Source: Bacteroidales bacterium (lineage in GTDB: Bacteria; Bacteroidota; Bacteroidia; Bacteroidales; F082). From it: 64,000 nucleotides of DNA. The DNA is taken from NCBI GenBank assembly GCA_017538795.1, contig JAFYIE010000030.1:33326-97325 (forward strand), written 5' to 3'. Both the position numbers and the translations under genes were made by a program. The notes under the pieces are model-generated. The model had not been told where the DNA came from, did no database searches, and was given only the letters and a program-made list of their open reading frames with translations. Shown in pieces: positions 59,225-64,000 of the stretch (positions are counted from its first letter, which is position 1; every line of letters starts with the position of its first letter).

Positions 59225-60166
59225 TTATTTTTTATTGAAGAATTCGCTGAGTGACTCGTAATTTTCCACCTTCTTGATGACCTCTGCGAGAAGTTCGGCT
59301 GTTGAGAGCACGTGGATCTTCTTGCTTGGGTTAGGTCCCAATGGGATGGTGTCGGTTACGACCACTTCGTCGAATACTGAGTTGTCGATTTTTTCCATTG
59401 CCGAGCCTGAGAAAATCGGGTGTGTCGCGAAGGCGCGGACGCTGCGGGCGCCGTTGTCTTTGAGCAACTGACCGGCACGGGTGATGGTGCCTGCTGTGTC
59501 GATGATGTCGTCGATGAGGATGACGTCACGGTCTTTCACGTCGCCGATGAGGATCATCTTCTCGATCTCGTTCGGTTTCGAGCGCTGTTTGTGGCAGATG
59601 CAGAACACTGTGCCGAGCATCTTGGCGTATGATGAGGCGCGACGTGTGCCGCCGGCGTCAGGTGATGCCATGATCGGGTCATGCAGGTTCAGGCTATTAA
59701 TATAAGGTACGAAAATCTTCGATGCGTAGAGGTTGTCGACCGGGATGTCAAAGAATCCCTGGATCTGGTCGGCGTGGATATCCATTGTGATGACGCGTGT
59801 GACGCCGGCGACCTGAAGGAGGTTGGCGACGAGCTTAGCTGCGATGCTGATGCGCGGACGGTCTTTTCTGTCCTGACGGGCGAATCCGAAGTAAGGAATG
59901 ACGGCGATGATGCGGCGTGCTGAGGCGCGCTTGGCGGCGTCGACCATCATGAGAAGTTCCATGAGGTTTTCTGTTGGCGGGAAGGTCGACTGGATCAAAA
60001 ACACGTCTCTTCCGCGTAAGTTTTCCTCAAAACTTGGCTGGAATTCGCCATCGGAGAACACAGTTACGTTGCATGTTCCGAGGGGACTGCCATAATATTC
60101 GGCGATTTTATCTGCCAAATAACGTGTGGCTCTGCCTGAAAAGATTGATACAATGGGCTCTTGCAT
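59225..60166 (-). CDS. prs: Ribose-phosphate pyrophosphokinase
   Basis: Makes PRPP from ribose 5-phosphate and ATP for nucleotide, His and Trp synthesis. 313 aa, normal. IFSGRATRYLADKIAEYYGS, FSDGEFQPSFEENLRGRDVF, IPYFGFARQDRKDRPRISI (flexible loop and ATP site), ITMDIHADQIQGFFDIPVDN, and PRPP-binding VILIDDIIDTAGTITRAGQL. A -7 element TAATTTTG is on the minus strand at 60199-60206, back to back with the tRNA promoter. Confidence 0.96.
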   Translation of the reverse strand: MQEPIVSIFSGRATRYLADKIAEYYGSPLGTCNVTVFSDGEFQPSFEENLRGRDVFLIQSTFPPTENLMELLMMVDAAKRASARRIIAVIPYFGFARQDRKDRPRISIAAKLVANLLQVAGVTRVITMDIHADQIQGFFDIPVDNLYASKIFVPYINSLNLHDPIMASPDAGGTRRASSYAKMLGTVFCICHKQRSKPNEIEKMILIGDVKDRDVILIDDIIDTAGTITRAGQLLKDNGARSVRAFATHPIFSGSAMEKIDNSVFDEVVVTDTIPLGPNPSKKIHVLSTAELLAEVIKKVENYESLSEFFNKK

Positions 60167-60198
60167 AGTTCAAAAATGTTTGTTTAATTTTTCGGCTG

Positions 60199-60206
60199 CA
60201 AAATTA
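60199..60206 (-). promoter_or_regulatory. -7 element of prs
   Basis: CAAAATTA on the plus strand, i.e. TAATTTTG on the minus strand, 32 bp before the prs start. Confidence 0.6.
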
Positions 60207-60218
60207 TGAAAAAAAATG

Positions 60219-60248
60219 TTGCGTGTAACAAAAAATGTATTAATTTTG
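60219..60248 (+). promoter_or_regulatory. Promoter of tRNA-Leu
   Basis: TTG (60219-60221), a 19-bp spacer and TAATTTTG (60241-60248), 29 bp before the tRNA. Matches the Bacteroidota consensus. Confidence 0.75.
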
Positions 60249-60277
60249 CACCCGAAAAAAGTTCATTGAAAATTTGA

Positions 60278-60361
60278 GCCTAGGTGGCGGAATTGGTAGA
60301 CGCGTCGGTCTCAAAAACCGATGAGGTAACACTCGTGCCGGTTCGATCCCGGCCCTGGGTA
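60278..60361 (+). tRNA. tRNA-Leu (anticodon CAA)
   Basis: 84 bases. Acceptor GCCTAGG pairs with CCTGGGT (two G-U pairs), discriminator A at 60361. D-arm region GGCGGAATTGGTAGACGCG, anticodon stem TCGGT/ACCGA with loop CTCAAAA (anticodon CAA), a long class II variable arm, and T-arm GCCGG TTCGATC CCGGC. CCA is not encoded. It reads UUG codons. Confidence 0.95.
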
Positions 60362-60377
60362 CGGATTTTTTAGATGT

Positions 60378-60415
60378 AATCCCCTGTAAATCAACGATTT
60401 ACAGGGGATTTTTCT
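60378..60415 (+). terminator. Terminator after tRNA-Leu
   Basis: AATCCCCTGTAAATC (60378-60392) and GATTTACAGGGGATT (60396-60410) form a perfect 15-bp stem with a 3-base loop, followed by TTTTC. Confidence 0.9.
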
Positions 60416-60707
60416 TTGTCATGTAGCCACCATGTAGCCACCGAAGGCATTACTATCATCCTAGTAAACACAAGGAAAAGAAAGAATTTACCCTAGTAAA
60501 TGCTGAGGTTCCCGAAGATGGTGTGAAAGGAAGCTGATAAAGGAGTTTTTGGTTTTGGGTAGCTGTAGGGTAGACGAAAAAATGGGTTGTTGGAACAAAA
60601 AAAGTGCATCTATGAAACCATAAATGCACCAGAACTTTAACTGAGTCTGCTAATGATTTAGCACCACAAAGATATAAAAATTTTTTTATTTACAACAGAA
60701 AAATCTG
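60416..60707. other. Non-coding gap between tRNA-Leu and the DUF6266 array
   Basis: No ORF. It begins with a tandem pair CATGTAGCCAC CATGTAGCCAC (60420-60441), then mixed sequence with two copies of CCTAGTAAA (60459, 60492), and an AT-rich end. GTGCATCTATGA / TAAATGCACC around 60604-60631 forms a weak inverted repeat. The short duplications right after a tRNA gene are compatible with an old integration boundary. Confidence 0.45.
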
Positions 60708-61346
60708 TTATTCTAGTAAAAACTCTCCACAATAGTGGGAGTTTGAGATGAGCTTGCCGTCTGATGAGCGCATGGAGATGTAGATGTGAACGTGATCATC
60801 TACCCAACTTTCAGGTAGTTCGCAGTGGGTGCTCTTTGTTGAACGAGTGTAGCCGTTCATGAAGTATTTGATCTCTAGCTTCTCTTCATTGCAGACGATA
60901 ACCATTGAGATATCATCTGCCTTTGCATTTCCTTGACCTGAGTTGTCCTGCCACAAGAAATCTAACGCATCATAGTTGGCATAGACTGTTTCAACTACTG
61001 GAGGAGTGAGTAGGCCATGAGACCATTTCAACTTGGAGTAGACTGGCGAATAATCAGGATAATCACCATAAATGGCATCGCGCATCATTTGAGATGCAGC
61101 GTAGTTGAGCGGAGACTGGTGTTTCGCTACATCTTTCAAGCCGATATTAAGAAACTCTTGTGCCTGCTGCAGGAAGTTGCGAGCGAATTCCATCTTCGTT
61201 CGTTGTTCAATTTGTTTTGGCGTACGAGGATTCTTGGTGTGAGTGGCAATGCCTCGCATGTAGGCGGTGCCTTTCCATGAGGCACCGACCACGGTGCCGA
61301 CCTTGCCGGAGAAACCTCCTAAAACGCCTTGTTTAATTGTTCCCAT
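60708..61346 (-). CDS. DUF6266 family protein, copy 5 (last in array)
   Basis: 212 aa. The N-terminus MGTIKQGVLGGFSGKVGTVV, then GASWKGTAYMRG, is shared by all five copies, followed by KNPRTPKQIEQRTK. The C-terminal half belongs to the same sub-type as the copy at 63385: SKLKWSHGLLTPP, LDFLWQDNSGQGNAKADDIS, and ELPESWVDDHVHIYISMRSSDGKLIS, predicted beta-rich. There is no signal peptide. Family function unknown. Confidence 0.85.
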   Translation of the reverse strand: MGTIKQGVLGGFSGKVGTVVGASWKGTAYMRGIATHTKNPRTPKQIEQRTKMEFARNFLQQAQEFLNIGLKDVAKHQSPLNYAASQMMRDAIYGDYPDYSPVYSKLKWSHGLLTPPVVETVYANYDALDFLWQDNSGQGNAKADDISMVIVCNEEKLEIKYFMNGYTRSTKSTHCELPESWVDDHVHIYISMRSSDGKLISNSHYCGEFLLE

Positions 61347-61365
61347 AGTTTTAAAAATTTAATTG

Positions 61366-62022
61366 TTAATCGTCTTCTTCATTGATATGCATGCTGTGGA
61401 AATCCAAGCAAGCGTTAGAGACCTGACCGAGTGATTTGTCATAAACAAAAGCCCAGCCAAGAAGTTCCATGTCACCTTTAAGCGGAAAACCCTGAATTTC
61501 AACTGAGGTTCCTGAAGTGATTGGCTGATCGTGAACGTGAGAGAACCACGAATTATCTTCAGGATTATACAGAATTAAAATGAATCCAGGAAACTCAACA
61601 TGAGAATTGTCATATTGGATAACTCCCACATCCCATTCGCCATCTTCGCTGACATCAACGACAGTAAACATATCGAAGCACTGCAGGAATCCCTTAGACA
61701 GCTGAAGCTTTTGGTAGATGACAACAGGTTCACCGCCATGGTTCTCAATAGCGCCTGGATAATTGATCTTGACGGCTTTATTGAATGTTGACATACCATG
61801 ATCATAGTCGCCAAAAGTCAACCGCAATGTTGAGGCTATTGGCCTCAGAACTTCGATAATGGCGCTCAGCGCACGCTGGCAGAACAATGTTCCCCACGTT
61901 GCTTGGGTTGTATAATGCTGTGGCATGCCACGCATATAAGCCTTGCCTTTCCAGCTGGCACCGATGACGGTGCCGACCTTGCCGGAAAAGCCTCCTAGTA
62001 TTCCTTGTTTAATTGTTCCCAT
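61366..62022 (-). CDS. DUF6266 family protein, copy 4
   Basis: 218 aa. Shared start (MGTIKQGILGGFSGKVGTVI, GASWKGKAYMRG), but the usual KNPRT segment is replaced by PQHYTTQATWGTLFCQRALS. The C-terminal half follows the second sub-type: KLQLSKGFLQCFDMFTVVDV, SEDGEWDVGVIQYDNSHVEF, then SWFSHVHDQPITSGTSVEIQ and a WAFVYDKSLGQVSNACLDF ending. Separated by 19-22 bp from its neighbours. Confidence 0.85.
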   Translation of the reverse strand: MGTIKQGILGGFSGKVGTVIGASWKGKAYMRGMPQHYTTQATWGTLFCQRALSAIIEVLRPIASTLRLTFGDYDHGMSTFNKAVKINYPGAIENHGGEPVVIYQKLQLSKGFLQCFDMFTVVDVSEDGEWDVGVIQYDNSHVEFPGFILILYNPEDNSWFSHVHDQPITSGTSVEIQGFPLKGDMELLGWAFVYDKSLGQVSNACLDFHSMHINEEDD

Positions 62023-62044
62023 AGTACATTATCTTTATTGTTTT

Positions 62045-62692
62045 TTAATGATAACCACCGTAAACCTGGACTTCGGTGACAGGATTTGACACCTGCCCAG
62101 TTGAAGGGTCGTAAGCACAAGCGAATCCGAGATAACTCTGATTAGCGTGAAGTACGATGCCATAAGAATCGAGCATTGAACCTGTACGGAAACTATACTC
62201 GTATATTTTTGTATACCATGATTTGTTTTCCACGTCGTAAATGAAGTAAATCAAACCTTCGTAGCGAACACTGGAATTGTCGTTGTTCTTAGGATACATG
62301 TAGTAGTTTCCATCTTGTGACATGTCATTGATAATGAGCTGGTCGAACGGCTTAATACTTCCTCTGGAAAGGACAAGTTTGGAGTAATCAACAACAGGCG
62401 TTCCGTCTTGATTGACAATGGCTTCCTTATAGTTGATTTGGACTGCTTTGTTGAATTCAGACATCTTGCCGGCACTTTTGGCGAATGTCAAACGAAGCGT
62501 TGGAATAATCGGGCGAAGAGTGTCGGTGATGAGCTGAAGAGCTGCACGATTATACGTCTGAGCAGCAGTTCGAGGGTTTTTGACATGCTGGGCTTGCCCT
62601 CGCATGTAGGCTTTGCCTTTCCAGCTGGCACCGACGACGGTGCCAACTTTGCCGGAAAAGCCTCCGAGAATACCTTGTTTAATAGTTCCCAT
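62045..62692 (-). CDS. DUF6266 family protein, copy 3
   Basis: 215 aa. MGTIKQGILGGFSGKVGTVV, GASWKGKAYMRG, QHVKNPRTAAQTYNR. Second sub-type C-terminus: VVDYSKLVLSRGSIKPFDQL, MSQDGNYYMYPKNNDNSSVR, YLGFACAYDPSTGQVSNPVT. Closely matches the copy at 62724 along its whole length, so it is a recent duplicate. The spacers before the start codons of this group are also nearly identical. Confidence 0.88.
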   Translation of the reverse strand: MGTIKQGILGGFSGKVGTVVGASWKGKAYMRGQAQHVKNPRTAAQTYNRAALQLITDTLRPIIPTLRLTFAKSAGKMSEFNKAVQINYKEAIVNQDGTPVVDYSKLVLSRGSIKPFDQLIINDMSQDGNYYMYPKNNDNSSVRYEGLIYFIYDVENKSWYTKIYEYSFRTGSMLDSYGIVLHANQSYLGFACAYDPSTGQVSNPVTEVQVYGGYH

Positions 62693-62723
62693 AGTACATA
62701 ATCTTTATATTGTTTTTTAATGG

Positions 62724-63365
62724 TTAACCGCCCATAGCTTCGACATCTGGAATCGGATCTGAGACGGCACCAGTGGATGGGTCGTAAGCGCAAGCGAACG
62801 CCAAGTATTCTTGGTCGCCGTAGAGCGGAACGCCAGTGAATTCGATAGTTTCGCCAGTGTGGAAGTGTTGCTTGATAACGCCAGTGAACCAGCTGCCCTC
62901 AGTCGGATCGTAGATGAAGAAGATGAGACCTTCGTAATCGACCTGCGAGTTGTCGCTATTGATAACTGACAGGTAGTAGCGGCCGTTTTCGGACATATCG
63001 TCGATGTTGAGATAGTCGAACGGCGTAAGAGTTCCTTTCGAGAGGATGAGTTTGGAATAGTCAACTACAGGTTCGCCATCTTGATTAACGATGGCCTTTT
63101 TAAAGTTGACTGAAACTGCTTTGTTGTAGCCTGACATTTTACCAGCACTTTTGGCGAAAGTGATGCCAAGCGTGGGAGCTATCGGACGCAAAGCCAGCGC
63201 AATGGCTTTCATCGCATTGCGCTGGTAGATTTGCCCCGCTGTGCGGGGGTTTTTGACATGCTGAGCCTGACCTCGCATATAGGTGATTCCTTTCCAGGAA
63301 GAACCTACCACAGTGCCGACTTTTCCGTTGAAGCCCCCTAGGATGCCTTGCTTAATCTTTCCCAT
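62724..63365 (-). CDS. DUF6266 family protein, copy 2
   Basis: 213 aa. MGKIKQGILGGFNGKVGTVV, GSSWKGITYMRG, QHVKNPRTAGQIYQRNA. Second sub-type C-terminus: VVDYSKLILSKGTLTPFDYL, MSENGRYYLSVINSDNSQVD, YLAFACAYDPSTGAVSDPIP. Same strand and close spacing as the rest of the array. Confidence 0.88.
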   Translation of the reverse strand: MGKIKQGILGGFNGKVGTVVGSSWKGITYMRGQAQHVKNPRTAGQIYQRNAMKAIALALRPIAPTLGITFAKSAGKMSGYNKAVSVNFKKAIVNQDGEPVVDYSKLILSKGTLTPFDYLNIDDMSENGRYYLSVINSDNSQVDYEGLIFFIYDPTEGSWFTGVIKQHFHTGETIEFTGVPLYGDQEYLAFACAYDPSTGAVSDPIPDVEAMGG

Positions 63366-63384
63366 AGGACAGCGGATTTAGTGA

Positions 63385-64000
63385 TTAAGCTGCATTTAAA
63401 GTCAACTCACCGAAGTAGAGAGAATCAGCGACCAATGCGCCATCTTCAGAGACCATGCCGAGGTAAACCTCAACTTTGTCACCGACCCAGTTGTTTGGAA
63501 CAGTGACGTCCATGGTGTGAGTTGTACGAGTGGCACCTGCAGTGTTGTAGATGGTCTCGTTTTTGGTCTTGTTGTAGATGAACGGCATGGCTTTGTCGGT
63601 TGCCAATGCATTACCTACGCCGCTGTTGTCGGTCCAGCTGAAGGTGAGCTTGCTCTGAGCTGCTGTCCAGTTGACTGCGCCATCAGTAACCTGAGTGAGA
63701 CCGCCTTTTGAAACGACTACCTTGGTGTAGTCCATGGCATAGTTAGGATAGCTGCCGGTGACGGCGTTCTTGATGTGATACGAGAACGCTGCGTTGAACT
63801 CGGTTTGCTTAGCAGCCTGTGATTTGTAACCGATGCGGATGTACGGCACATTAGGCTGGAGGAAGTTCAGAACGAGATTGAACTTACTACGCTGATTGAC
63901 CTGTCCTGCTGAGCGAGGATTTTTTACGTGCTGAGCCTGGCCACGCATGTAGCTGATGCCCTTCCAACTTGAACCGATGACGGTTCCCACTTTACCGGAG
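63385..64000 (-). CDS. DUF6266 family protein, copy 1, cut by the window edge
   Basis: The frame continues past 64000: the edge codons read SGKVGTVIGSSWKG, so about 14-16 N-terminal residues are missing and the GTG at 63990 is not the start. The first sub-type C-terminus, YTKVVVSKGGLTQVTDGAVN, LTFSWTDNSGVGNALATDKA, TVPNNWVGDKVEVYLGMVSE and YFGELTLNAA, resembles the copy at 60708. More copies may follow beyond the window. Confidence 0.85.
   Translation of the reverse strand, partial: SGKVGTVIGSSWKGISYMRGQAQHVKNPRSAGQVNQRSKFNLVLNFLQPNVPYIRIGYKSQAAKQTEFNAAFSYHIKNAVTGSYPNYAMDYTKVVVSKGGLTQVTDGAVNWTAAQSKLTFSWTDNSGVGNALATDKAMPFIYNKTKNETIYNTAGATRTTHTMDVTVPNNWVGDKVEVYLGMVSEDGALVADSLYFGELTLNAA

Noticed and set aside
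60708-64000. Phage structural module
   Set aside because: The tandem genes are paralogues of one DUF; no capsid, portal, terminase or tail motif is visible, so a prophage call is not supported.

Overview
The window is a piece of a Bacteroidota chromosome, most likely from an uncultured gut- or rumen-type member of the Bacteroidales. The evidence is the repeated promoter -7 element TAnnTTTG (TATCTTTG, TAATTTTG, TAACTTTG) in front of many genes, secreted proteins ending in type IX secretion (T9SS) sorting domains, a TonB-dependent receptor with an N-terminal carboxypeptidase-regulatory-like domain, an S46 dipeptidyl peptidase, a sodium-pumping methylmalonyl-CoA decarboxylase operon and a tandem set of DUF6266 proteins. 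The species cannot be named from the sequence alone.

Layout. (1) 1-10.1 kb is an AT-rich accessory region: the C-terminal part of a large protein, a CapD-like nucleotide-sugar 4,6-dehydratase, then a defence-like cluster containing an AbiGi-like protein, a RES-like protein, a TPR protein, an FRG-domain protein and two multi-pass membrane proteins. Two decayed copies of a WbuC-type cupin tail flank the first two cluster genes. (2) 10.3-17.8 kb: a distant DUF6266-like gene, a DegT aminotransferase carrying an in-frame palindromic repeat, RNase R, a secreted carboxypeptidase-regulatory-like protein, a T9SS leucine-rich-repeat protein and class II fructose-bisphosphate aldolase. (3) 18-25.4 kb: a multidomain lipoprotein, an ORF6N protein, a YfcC-type carrier, a fused oligopeptide ABC ATPase and L-serine dehydratase. 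(4) 25.4-31.5 kb: thpR, four overlapping glycosyltransferase genes for a surface glycan, and pgk. (5) 31.6-39.6 kb: a secreted beta-helix protein, an M28 lipoprotein peptidase, a TonB-dependent receptor, an ECF sigma / membrane protein / DUF4097-like operon and DUF2461. (6) 39.8-45.3 kb: udk and the mce-mmdA-mmdD-mmdC-mmdB operon. (7) 45.4-53.4 kb: a peptidase cluster (M1, S46/DPP7, M49-like, M50B-like) and a T9SS protein. (8) 53.4-60.4 kb: hemW, a PIF1-like helicase, a sirtuin, pth, rplY, prs and tRNA-Leu(CAA). (9) 60.7-64 kb: five tandem DUF6266 paralogues running off the right edge.

How it fits together: secreted and periplasmic peptidases, the oligopeptide transporter ATPase, serine dehydratase and the mce/mmd succinate-to-propionate sodium pump suggest a peptide- and amino-acid-fermenting propionate producer (inference). 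The chromosome is also marked by at least three families of small palindromic or degenerate repeats. Most sit within a few bases of stop codons, but some lie in frame inside genes: DegT aminotransferase, the ABC ATPase, the PIF1-like helicase and probably the ECF-linked membrane protein. Together with the TPR-FRG-membrane operon and the DUF6266 array, these coding repeats are the most unusual content of the window.
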